From the NCBI GenBank assembly GCA_013044305.1, contig JABEUT010000040.1, positions 1-14,610 of the forward strand: a stretch of DNA of 14,610 nt, written 5' to 3'. Shown here piece by piece: positions 6,689-12,581 of the stretch. The position numbers and the translations under genes were made by a program. Source of the stretch: Bacteroidia bacterium (GTDB lineage Bacteria; Bacteroidota; Bacteroidia; JABEUT01). Each line of letters begins with the position of its first letter. Positions within the stretch are counted from its first letter, which is position 1. The notes under the pieces were generated by a model that saw only the letters and a list, made by a program, of their open reading frames with translations, was not told where the DNA came from and searched no databases.

Positions 6689-7657
6689 ATGTTCAATGTT
6701 AAATTTTATTTCCGCCTCATCCGCCCGGCTAACCTGCTGATGCTCTTGTTTACCATCTACATGGTAAGGTTTGCTTTTATCCGACCTTTGTTTGAATTGA
6801 ACGGACTATGCCTGCAAATTCCCGAAAGTACTTTCACCGCTTTCTCTCTTGCCTTTATTCTGATAGCCGCCGGAGGTTATGTAATCAATGATTATTGCGA
6901 CATACAGATTGATTCGCTTAATAAGCCCGACAGGGTTGTTATAGGCAGGCAGGTTACAGCGAAGTCTGCCCTTGCGCTTTACCTCGTGCTTACCATTTTG
7001 GGCCTGCTTGCCGGTTTTGCTTTTTCGCTGCTTACCAGCTTACCTTGGACAGTTTTCATGTTCTCAATGTATGCCGCGGGTTTATGGCTCTATTCGCGGG
7101 CGCTTAAACGCATGGTTTTAATCGGTAATCTGGCAATAGCCCTGTTCATCGGATTCCTGCCTTTTGCATCGGGTATGGCAGAATACAGCGCCGCCATGAA
7201 CAGATATTGTATCTTTCTTGTTACATCCTCACTGTTTTCAGGTATAAGCATTCTTTACGGCATATCGCTGTTTGCTTTTCTCTCAACCCTTGCAAGGGAA
7301 ATAATAAAAGATGCCGAAGATTTGCGCGGCGACAGGGAAGCCGGCCGCCGCACCATTCCTGCTGTCCTGGGCATAAAAGCGACAAAGGGCATTGTAGTGG
7401 CGCTGATGCTGATAATTTTACTGTTCTTTGCAGGCGTCGAGTTACATTTTTCTGGAACGGGCTCCTTCCTCTTTTTCATTTTTGCCACAATTTTCGAAAT
7501 CATGGTGGTGGCTTTAAGCATTAAGGTTATAAGGGCGGCATCGAAGCAGGACTATCATGATATAAGTTCCTGGCAAAAAGGGTTGATGCTTTTTGGCATC
7601 TGCTTCTTATTTTTATTTAATCACATTTTAAAGGAAACGGGAATACGCTTACACTGA
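6689..7657 (+). CDS. UbiA-family prenyltransferase (geranylgeranylglycerol-phosphate geranylgeranyltransferase-like)
   Basis: A 322-residue integral membrane protein with about eight to nine hydrophobic segments and the two Asp-rich motifs of the UbiA superfamily: NDYCDIQID at 67-75 (NDxxDxxxD) and KDAEDLRGD at 207-215 (DxxDxxxD). These bind the magnesium-diphosphate of the prenyl donor. The spacing around the motifs, including the REIIKDAEDLRGDREAGRRTIP stretch, resembles the subgroup annotated as (S)-3-O-geranylgeranylglyceryl-phosphate synthase-like enzymes in Bacteroidota, rather than MenA or CtaB. The true acceptor in bacteria of this kind is not settled; it could be a glycerol phosphate, a quinone precursor or another polar acceptor. 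The gene is followed after 11 bases by the Maf gene, so the two are almost certainly co-transcribed. All catalytic acidic residues are present. Confidence 0.87.
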   Translation: MFNVKFYFRLIRPANLLMLLFTIYMVRFAFIRPLFELNGLCLQIPESTFTAFSLAFILIAAGGYVINDYCDIQIDSLNKPDRVVIGRQVTAKSALALYLVLTILGLLAGFAFSLLTSLPWTVFMFSMYAAGLWLYSRALKRMVLIGNLAIALFIGFLPFASGMAEYSAAMNRYCIFLVTSSLFSGISILYGISLFAFLSTLAREIIKDAEDLRGDREAGRRTIPAVLGIKATKGIVVALMLIILLFFAGVELHFSGTGSFLFFIFATIFEIMVVALSIKVIRAASKQDYHDISSWQKGLMLFGICFLFLFNHILKETGIRLH

Positions 7658-7668
7658 AATAATCACAA

Positions 7669-8265
7669 ATGAAAAAATTAATACTGGCATCGCAATCGCA
7701 ACGGCGCAGGCAACTTCTTGAAGAGGCGGGATTGGCTTACACACTGCTTATAAGAGACACCGATGAATCGTACCCTGCCACACTGAAATGCGAGGAGATA
7801 GCCCGTTACGTAGCTGAAAGAAAAGCGGAAGCTTTTGGTGAAAATGATATTCCGGATGACACCGTGCTGATTACCGCCGACACCATCGTATGGCTGCCGG
7901 GTAAAGGCAACGGGAGCGGCAATGAAGGAACAGCCCTCTTTAAGCCGAAGGATAAAGACGACGCGATTGCTATGCTGGGCAAATTGTCGGGGAGGATGCA
8001 CACTGTTGCAACCGGCGTATGCCTGCGCTCAAAAGCAAAGCGGAAGGTATTTCATGTATTGACGAATGTTTTTTTCAAACCGCTTTCGCTGGAGGAAAGG
8101 AGCTATTATGTAAAGAATTTTGAACCTTACGACAAATCGGGATCCTACGGTATTCAGGAATGGATAGGCGTTATAGGCATTGAGCGTATTGAAGGATCGT
8201 ACACCAATGTAATGGGTTTGCCAATTAAGGAACTGTACGAAGAATTAGTCGCCTGGAAGGAATAG
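7669..8265 (+). CDS. Maf/YhdE-family nucleotide pyrophosphatase
   Basis: A 198-residue cytosolic Maf-family protein; these hydrolyse (d)NTPs, often dTTP/UTP or modified nucleotides, to monophosphates and pyrophosphate. Seen motifs are the N-terminal ILASQSQRR (5-13), the catalytic Asp in ITADTIVWL (Asp71), the KPKD lysine region (92-95), HTVATGV (111-117), DKSGSYGIQ (155-163) and GSYTNVMGLP (176-185). Two departures from the norm are visible: the usual S-x-S-P-R-R reads S-Q-S-Q-R-R (Pro to Gln at 11), and about six to eight residues rich in Gly, Asn and Ser (KGNGSGNEG, 79-87) are inserted between the catalytic Asp strand and the KPKD loop. Neither removes a catalytic residue. Preceded by the prenyltransferase at 11 bases, so probably the last gene of that operon; it converges on the cytochrome c gene. 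Confidence 0.92.
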   Translation: MKKLILASQSQRRRQLLEEAGLAYTLLIRDTDESYPATLKCEEIARYVAERKAEAFGENDIPDDTVLITADTIVWLPGKGNGSGNEGTALFKPKDKDDAIAMLGKLSGRMHTVATGVCLRSKAKRKVFHVLTNVFFKPLSLEERSYYVKNFEPYDKSGSYGIQEWIGVIGIERIEGSYTNVMGLPIKELYEELVAWKE

Positions 8266-8324
8266 AACCCCGGCAAAAGCCTGTTGCCAGAATCCGATAA
8301 GCATGAAAAGGCAGGTCAGCTACT

Positions 8325-8915
8325 TTATGCCTTCTGCTTTAACGCATCCTCAACTCTCTTTTCCGCAAGCGATTTTATTGCGGTAGATAGCACCCATATT
8401 ATAATGAGCATGATGATCATAAGGAACATAAGGATATATTCGGTAAAGCTGAACATGGTAAGCAGCCCTCCCGATTCTTTTGACTGATCCGCCGCTGCTT
8501 TTTGTGTGGCAATGGTTACCTGATCTACTCCGGAGGCAGGCGGTGCAGCAGCCGGTGCGGCAGCTTCTTCCTCCGAACCTTCGGTCTTAATGTAGGCAAG
8601 CAGCGATTTTATCTGGTCGTCACTTAATGCCTGGTCTGGCATGGGAATCATGCTGTTGTCCTTGAATAGTTTTACCGCATCGGCATCGCCGGCCTTTACC
8701 ATTGCCTGCGAACCTTTTATCCACTTTATTAGCCATGCTTCGGGGTGCCTGTCGCCAACGCCTTTAAGGTCGGGGCCTACCAATTTTCCTTTCCCTATGG
8801 TATGGCAGGTGGCGCAAATGGTTTTGAACAGAGTAGGACCCTGGTCATCGGCAAAAGATTGTACAGAAGGTGCAGTAACCAGCACGGACGCAATAAGCAG
8901 GGAGTAGATTTTCAT
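8325..8915 (-). CDS. Tail-anchored monoheme class I cytochrome c
   Basis: The 196-residue product has a Sec signal peptide (1-22, cleavage near SFA before DDQG), one haem c attachment site CATCH (Cys34, Cys37, His38), the GKLVGPDLKGVGDR stretch of small class I cytochromes, and a distal Met in NSMIPMPDQAL (Met89 or Met92). An Ala/Pro/Glu-rich linker (about 113-130) leads to a single C-terminal membrane helix (about 157-181, FTEYILMFLMIIMLIIIWVLST) and a short charged tail. It is therefore a periplasm-facing cytochrome tethered by its C-terminus, suited to shuttling electrons to an oxidase or another terminal reductase. Related cytochromes with the KGKLVGPDL...GDADAV...IPMPDQ layout also accompany nitrous-oxide reductase loci in Bacteroidota (recalled, not checked). 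It ends the leftward gene run, 142 bases after the CRP/FNR gene, and has its own promoter-like region with a CRP-type box. Confidence 0.9.
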   Translation of the reverse strand: MKIYSLLIASVLVTAPSVQSFADDQGPTLFKTICATCHTIGKGKLVGPDLKGVGDRHPEAWLIKWIKGSQAMVKAGDADAVKLFKDNSMIPMPDQALSDDQIKSLLAYIKTEGSEEEAAAPAAAPPASGVDQVTIATQKAAADQSKESGGLLTMFSFTEYILMFLMIIMLIIIWVLSTAIKSLAEKRVEDALKQKA

Positions 8916-8961
8916 AGATACGGCTTTTTTTAATTGATGGTTGATTTTATTCTTTCAGCCG

Positions 8962-8969
8962 TAAAAGTA
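8962..8969 (-). promoter_or_regulatory. -7-like promoter element of the cytochrome c gene
   Basis: The minus strand reads TACTTTTA, matching TAnnTTTG at five of six fixed positions (last G is A). It would set the transcription start near 8957-8958, about 42 bases before the ATG at 8915. The centre of the palindrome at 8991-9006 then falls at about -41, the position from which CRP/FNR proteins contact RNA polymerase as class II activators. Confidence 0.35.
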
Positions 8970-8990
8970 TGAAGGGGGGGAAGAAAAAAT

Positions 8991-9006
8991 TATGACATAT
9001 ATCACA
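8991..9006 (-). promoter_or_regulatory. CRP/FNR-type operator upstream of cytochrome c
   Basis: The minus strand reads TGTGATATATGTCATA, which fits TGTGA-N6-TCACA at nine of ten fixed positions and the FNR box TTGAT-N4-ATCAA at seven of ten. It lies between the CRP/FNR gene and the cytochrome c gene, oriented to act on the latter. The neighbouring regulator has an R-E-x-x-x-R recognition helix, the CRP-type pattern that reads GTGA. Binding is inferred from sequence only. Confidence 0.5.
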
Positions 9007-9057
9007 TTTTTCAGGGCACGGACAAATTCAGTCGCAACCGTGTGGCTAATGCCCGTG

Positions 9058-9762
9058 TCAGGTATAAAACCGAGCTATTTTAACAAGTTGATCGGGGTTG
9101 GTTATTTTTATTTTCCTTCCCGATAATTCTATGTTTTTTTCTTCACAAAGTTCCATGAGCAGGCGCGTTGCCGTTTCGCGTGCCGTTCCTATAAGGTTTG
9201 CGAGTTCTTCGCGCGTTATGCTAACGTTTATGGTGCCGTCTTTTTCTGTACCGTATAATTCCTTCAGTACAAGTATTCCCTGTGCCAGACGTTCCTTAAC
9301 GGATTTCTGTGCAAAATCGGTAATGGTATTTTCGGCTTCCTTGAGCTCGTTGGAGAGCAGTTCCATCAGCTTAATGGCTAGTTTAGAGTTGCCTTCAACC
9401 ATGGCGGTAAACGCTGCCCGCGGAAAGTAACACAAAAATGTTCGGTCGAGCGCTATGGCTGAACAGGAGTAGGTGTCGCCGCTCAATATGGCTCTGTAGC
9501 CCATAATGTCGCCGTTGCGGGCAAGATGTATAATTTGCTCCTTGCCTTCGCCCCCTGCCTGCACAATTTTTACCTGGCCGTCTCTTAAACAGAATAGGCC
9601 TTGAGGGTGTGCGCCTTCCTCAAAGATTATTTCGCCCTTTTTTACCACCATGCACGACTTGGCTCTGTTTAGTTCCATTACCGCTTCGTGGTTTAGTTCG
9701 GAGAAAACCGACCTTTTTCGCACCGGACAGTTATAACAATCTGTTTTAGCAGCTTTTACCAC
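9058..9762 (-). CDS. CRP/FNR-family transcriptional regulator
   Basis: About 234 residues with a cyclic-nucleotide-binding-type beta-roll (about 30-125), a dimerisation helix (about 128-158) and a winged helix-turn-helix (about 180-225). The recognition helix reads GTARETATRLL, with Arg195, Glu196 and Arg200 aligned with E. coli CRP Arg180, Glu181 and Arg185, suggesting GTGA half-sites rather than the TTGAT preferred by FNR. The N-terminus carries CYNCPVRKRSVF (Cys9, Cys12), with further cysteines at 37, 58, 100, 111 and 206, so a redox or Fe-S sensing role is possible but not established. The CRP cAMP-binding residues are not obvious. Start choice: a longer frame begins with TTG at 9783, but that codon is part of a TAnnTTTG promoter match, so I prefer the GTG at 9760-9762; no ATG occurs near the N-terminus. 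Sits between the oxidase genes and cytochrome c, a likely target. Confidence 0.88.
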   Translation of the reverse strand: MVKAAKTDCYNCPVRKRSVFSELNHEAVMELNRAKSCMVVKKGEIIFEEGAHPQGLFCLRDGQVKIVQAGGEGKEQIIHLARNGDIMGYRAILSGDTYSCSAIALDRTFLCYFPRAAFTAMVEGNSKLAIKLMELLSNELKEAENTITDFAQKSVKERLAQGILVLKELYGTEKDGTINVSITREELANLIGTARETATRLLMELCEEKNIELSGRKIKITNPDQLVKIARFYT

Positions 9763-9780
9763 TTCAAATAAATTACAGTA

Positions 9781-9788
9781 CAAAGGTA
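9781..9788 (-). promoter_or_regulatory. Bacteroidota -7 promoter element (TAnnTTTG)
   Basis: On the minus strand TACCTTTG fits TAnnTTTG exactly, in the 79-base gap between the small CPLC protein and the regulator gene. It would start transcription near 9777, leaving about 15 bases before the GTG at 9762. It implies that the regulator can be transcribed separately from the oxidase operon. No -33 TTG at the usual distance. Confidence 0.42.
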
Positions 9789-9862
9789 CGATAAAAGCAG
9801 CCGCAGCACACTAATTATGACCAAGAGTTTCCCATCAGGCAAGGGGTGATAAGAAATGACGG

Positions 9863-10078
9863 CTAGCCGCCGCTCTCCATCTGCCTGCGTTTGGAGCGCA
9901 TCCATAAGAGGATGGCTCCGGTACCCGTGATAGGCAACAGTGCGAGCAGCAAAGTGGTTTCATTATACGCCTTTTGTGTGCGCTTGGTTCCGCCCGCCTG
10001 ACACAAGGGGCAGGCAAGGGCTGAAAGGGGAAGCAGGGAGACAGCCCCGAGAAACAGGATATATCGTATTTTCTTCAT
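9863..10078 (-). CDS. Small exported CPLC-motif membrane protein
   Basis: A 71-residue protein beginning 6 bases after the ctaB stop codon, so translationally coupled to the oxidase operon. It has a signal peptide (MKKIRYILFLGAVSLLPLSALA) with an A-L-A cleavage site directly before CPLCQ, placing a CxxC pair (Cys23, Cys26) at the very start of the mature periplasmic protein. A conserved-looking GGTKRTQKAYNETT stretch follows, then one membrane helix (about 42-60, LLLALLPITGTGAILLW) and a short basic cytoplasmic tail (RSKRRQMESGG). I do not recognise a named family. The context suggests a role in oxidase assembly, such as metal (copper) or thiol handling, but this is inference from the CxxC and the neighbours. 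The lipobox fit is poor (Ala at -3), so signal peptidase I cleavage is more likely than lipidation. Confidence 0.7.
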   Translation of the reverse strand: MKKIRYILFLGAVSLLPLSALACPLCQAGGTKRTQKAYNETTLLLALLPITGTGAILLWMRSKRRQMESGG

Positions 10079-10084
10079 TGGCGG

Positions 10085-10984
10085 TTAAATGAATTTGGCA
10101 ATAACAATTACTATTAGCACAAAGGGCAGATATGCAAAGGATCCGAACATGAGTCCGAGCGCCGATTTGCGATCGGGCTTGAGGCAAAGCCGGTACGAAA
10201 GCATTGTAAGACTGAATCCGGCAGCCACCATCAGCCAGGTTACACCGATACCTGCCGAACAATACATGTGAAGCAAAAGGCATGCAGGTATTATCAGGAA
10301 GGTGGATATAAGTATGATAACAGCCGAGGTTTTGTTCGTGCCTCCTGCAGGCATCATTCTTATACCGGCTTTTTTATACTCCTCGTCGAGCAGCCAGGCA
10401 ATTGACCATGTGTGAGGGAATTGCCATATTAACTGAAGGGCGAAGAGCATGCCCGCCTCCATAGTTAATCTTCCGGCGGCAGCCACGCACCCGATTACCA
10501 CCGGAAGCGATCCCGCCACCGCACCCGGTAAAATGGCAAAATAGTTTACTTTCTTCAGCGGCGTGTAAACTACTGCATACAGGATGGCTGCCGCAGCGCA
10601 CAACAGAGAGCAGGTCAGATTTATTTCGGACAGGAGCGCCAGGCCGGCCAATCCGGTAACCGTGGCAAAAATCAATGCCTCGCCCGCCTCCATTCGTCCG
10701 GATGACAAAGGGCGGTTGCAGGTGCGTTTCATAAGCTTATCCGAACCGCGCTCTATAACCTGATTCAGTGTATTTGCGGCTCCGGTAACCAAAAAGCCTC
10801 CTGACGAAAGCAGCCAGATGGTTAATGGATCCACCAGCCTGTTCACAGCCCAGAGGTAAGCCATGGCTGCAGAAAATACGACAAGGAAGGACAAGCGCAC
10901 CTTCATCAGCTGAAGATAGTCGGACACTTTGGCTTTTATATCGGCCCTTATACCCGTTATTGCTATGGATCTGTCTTCTGCCAT
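10085..10984 (-). CDS. ctaB: Protoheme IX farnesyltransferase (heme O synthase)
   Basis: A 299-residue UbiA-superfamily membrane protein with about eight to nine helices that transfers a farnesyl group to haem B, giving haem O for the oxidase coded upstream. Family features seen: YLQLMKVRLSFLVVFSA near the N-terminus, the first Asp-rich region NQVIERGSDKLMKRTCNRPL (74-93), YTPLKKVNYFAILPGAVAGSLP in the central loop, and WQFPHTWSIAWLLDEEYKKAGIRMMP. The first motif departs from the E. coli form N-NYI-DRDID: the positions read Asn74, Glu78, Gly80 and Asp82, so the middle aspartate is Gly and the first is Glu. The N-x3-D/E-x3-D frame is kept, so activity is probably retained. It starts 3 bases after the second subunit III gene and is followed by the CPLC protein gene after 6 bases. 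No haem A synthase (ctaA) is in the window. Confidence 0.93.
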   Translation of the reverse strand: MAEDRSIAITGIRADIKAKVSDYLQLMKVRLSFLVVFSAAMAYLWAVNRLVDPLTIWLLSSGGFLVTGAANTLNQVIERGSDKLMKRTCNRPLSSGRMEAGEALIFATVTGLAGLALLSEINLTCSLLCAAAAILYAVVYTPLKKVNYFAILPGAVAGSLPVVIGCVAAAGRLTMEAGMLFALQLIWQFPHTWSIAWLLDEEYKKAGIRMMPAGGTNKTSAVIILISTFLIIPACLLLHMYCSAGIGVTWLMVAAGFSLTMLSYRLCLKPDRKSALGLMFGSFAYLPFVLIVIVIAKFI

Positions 10985-10987
10985 GTG

Positions 10988-11581
10988 TTACGACAAATAA
11001 ACCAGATAATACAATACAGGCCATACCGCTACCACAAAGTACCAGTACATGCTGCAAACGGCTATCCTGTTGCCGGCATCTTCGTGCGACTTTAAGCCCT
11101 TTATGGTGTACCACAGGTAAAGCAGGATCAGGATTCCGGCTAAAACATGAACCCCGTGCAAACCTATAAGTGTATAAAAGAATGCGCCGTAAATGCTCGA
11201 ATGGGTGGTAAGCCCGAAACTGATAAGCCTTAGCCATTCGCTGCCCTGCACTGCCAGAAAGATTACTCCCAGAGCTATGGAAGTAATAAGCATGGAGGTG
11301 GATTTGCCCTGAACCGAACCGTCCGCCATATATTTTTGCCTGAAACGGTATAGGGTATAGGCGCTTGCCAGCAAAACAATGGTGTTGAGCGCAGTAGCTT
11401 CAACCGGCAGGCGGGGCTGCCCTGCCGGAGGCCACATCATTACATTGGCGCGGTTTACCATGTATGCACTGATAAGCCCGGCAAAAAACATAGCCTCGGT
11501 GGCAAGCACGAAGATCATTCCGAATACGCCGTTGGAAGCTATTCTCTTTTCCGGTAAGGGTACTGTAAAGCCGGTTTGCAT
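10988..11581 (-). CDS. Cytochrome c oxidase subunit III (second copy)
   Basis: A 197-residue protein with five predicted membrane helices, the short five-helix form of subunit III found in bacterial haem-copper oxidases. Family features: an N-terminal helix GMIFVLATEAMFFAGLISAYMVNR, a WPP segment, a helix ending in LYRFRQ, QGSEWLRL with the conserved Glu in helix III, GAFFYTLIGLHGVHVLAGIL (the G-x-H-G-x-H-V-x-x-G signature) and a closing YWYFVVAVWPVLYYLVYL. Subunit III does not carry redox centres; it stabilises subunit I and supports proton uptake. It differs clearly in sequence from the other subunit III coded at 11963-12574, so the pair are diverged paralogues, not a recent duplication. 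It lies 12 bases after subunit IV and 3 bases before ctaB. Confidence 0.9.
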   Translation of the reverse strand: MQTGFTVPLPEKRIASNGVFGMIFVLATEAMFFAGLISAYMVNRANVMMWPPAGQPRLPVEATALNTIVLLASAYTLYRFRQKYMADGSVQGKSTSMLITSIALGVIFLAVQGSEWLRLISFGLTTHSSIYGAFFYTLIGLHGVHVLAGILILLYLWYTIKGLKSHEDAGNRIAVCSMYWYFVVAVWPVLYYLVYLS

Positions 11582-11593
11582 TGTGCAGAAGTA

Positions 11594-11938
11594 TTAATGT
11601 GGCAGGGTAACATCGCGCGGAACCGCCGTAATATCGGGATAAACGCCCATGAAAAAAGCAAAGAGGATGAGCAGAACTGCGGCTATCACTATAAACAGGA
11701 ACAGGGGTTCGTACTTTAGGTGCATAAAGTTGCGCATTACAAGGGCTGTTTTCCAGACCGCAGTGGCAAAAATGAAGGTAATAGCCAGGGCAGGCGAAAA
11801 TATATAGCCTATCACAAGACTTAGAGAGAGCAAGGCAAGCAGCGTGAACAATACCCTGCCGTAATTCGGATGTCCGTGGTACTCGTGCGCGGCATCGGGA
11901 AATACAATGTTGTCGTTATTCTGATTGATGGTTTCCAT
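11594..11938 (-). CDS. Cytochrome c oxidase subunit IV (prokaryotic COX4 type)
   Basis: A 114-residue membrane protein with a short hydrophilic, Asn/Asp/His-rich N-terminus (residues 1-27) and three predicted helices: about 30-49 (LFTLLALLSLSLVIGYIF), 50-66 (ALAITFIFATAVWKTAL) and 80-98 (FLFIVIAAVLLILFAFFMG). The central AVWKTALVMRNFMHLKYE segment matches the prokaryotic subunit IV family (COX4_pro), whose members have a helix end like K-x-x-x-V-x-x-x-F-M-H-L. Subunit IV is an accessory helical subunit that assists Cu(B) assembly or stability in related quinol and cytochrome oxidases. The gene lies between the two subunit III genes, 24 bases after the first and 12 before the second, so it belongs to the same transcript. 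Confidence 0.87.
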   Translation of the reverse strand: METINQNNDNIVFPDAAHEYHGHPNYGRVLFTLLALLSLSLVIGYIFSPALAITFIFATAVWKTALVMRNFMHLKYEPLFLFIVIAAVLLILFAFFMGVYPDITAVPRDVTLPH

Positions 11939-11962
11939 TGCAATAATTATTGATTGTTGATA

Positions 11963-12574
11963 TTATTTGGCTATGTAAAGCAGAGGGAAGAGGAATATCC
12001 AGATTAGGTCTACCATGTGCCAGTACATACCGGCAAGTTCCACACGGTGGAGGTTTTTGCCCTTTCGCACCTGCATCATAATAATGAACATTACAATCAT
12101 GCCCACCAGCACGTGCGTGCCGTGCAGGCCTGTCATGATATAGTAGAACGACCAGAAAAGCGATCCTACATGGTCGCCTGCCTGTTGCAGGGCAGGGCTG
12201 GTAAAGGTGAACCCTTCATTTATTTCGCGGTAATATTCAATACCTTTATCTATCAGGAACATGAATCCGCCGGCTATGGTGCAGCTCATCCAAATAAGCA
12301 CTTTGGAGATATTGCCCTTTTGTGCCGCCTCGTGCGCCCTAACTATGGTGTAACTGCTGCAAAGCAGCACTACGGTATTAAGTGCGCCAATGAAAGTGGA
12401 GGTATGAGCAGCCATTTCCTTCCATTGCGGGTAACGCAGGCGGTATTCCAGATAACAGGCAATAAGCCCGCCGAAGATAACAAGTTCGCCTGCAATAAGC
12501 ACCCACAAGCCCATTCGGCCCTGTGGTACTTTTTTAATATTAAGTGAAAGATGCTGCGGATGGGTTGCTTCCAT
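11963..12574 (-). CDS. coxC: Cytochrome c oxidase subunit III (first copy)
   Basis: A 203-residue, five-helix subunit III of the haem-copper oxidase. Recognisable stretches are RMGLWVLIAGELVIFGGLIACYLEYR (helix I), GALNTVVLLCSSYTIVRAHEAA, FLIDKGIEYYREINEGFTF with the conserved Glu, SFYYIMTGLHGTHVLVGMIVM with the G-L-H-G-x-H-V-x-x-G signature, and the closing AGMYWHMVDLIWIFLFPLLYIA. The W-H-x-V-D-x-I-W ending is the canonical subunit III C-terminal helix, and makes this the better match to standard CoxC than the other copy. The frame stays open for 54 codons upstream, but these read through the 3' end of coxA; the ATG at 12574 lies 7 bases after the coxA stop and gives a family-length protein. 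Confidence 0.92.
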   Translation of the reverse strand: MEATHPQHLSLNIKKVPQGRMGLWVLIAGELVIFGGLIACYLEYRLRYPQWKEMAAHTSTFIGALNTVVLLCSSYTIVRAHEAAQKGNISKVLIWMSCTIAGGFMFLIDKGIEYYREINEGFTFTSPALQQAGDHVGSLFWSFYYIMTGLHGTHVLVGMIVMFIIMMQVRKGKNLHRVELAGMYWHMVDLIWIFLFPLLYIAK

Positions 12575-12581
12575 ATAAAAA

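Noticed and set aside
8271..8289. GGCAA / TTGCC inverted repeat between the convergent maf and cytochrome c genes, considered as a terminator
   Set aside because: Only five base pairs, and no T-run follows on either strand.
10737..11237. 166-codon minus-strand reading frame across the ctaB / subunit III junction
   Set aside because: It lies in another frame of two confidently identified genes and shows no membrane or domain pattern of its own.
12017..12547. 176-codon plus-strand reading frame opposite the first subunit III gene
   Set aside because: It is antisense to a well-conserved oxidase subunit; the translation is rich in His, Asn and Lys without any domain pattern.
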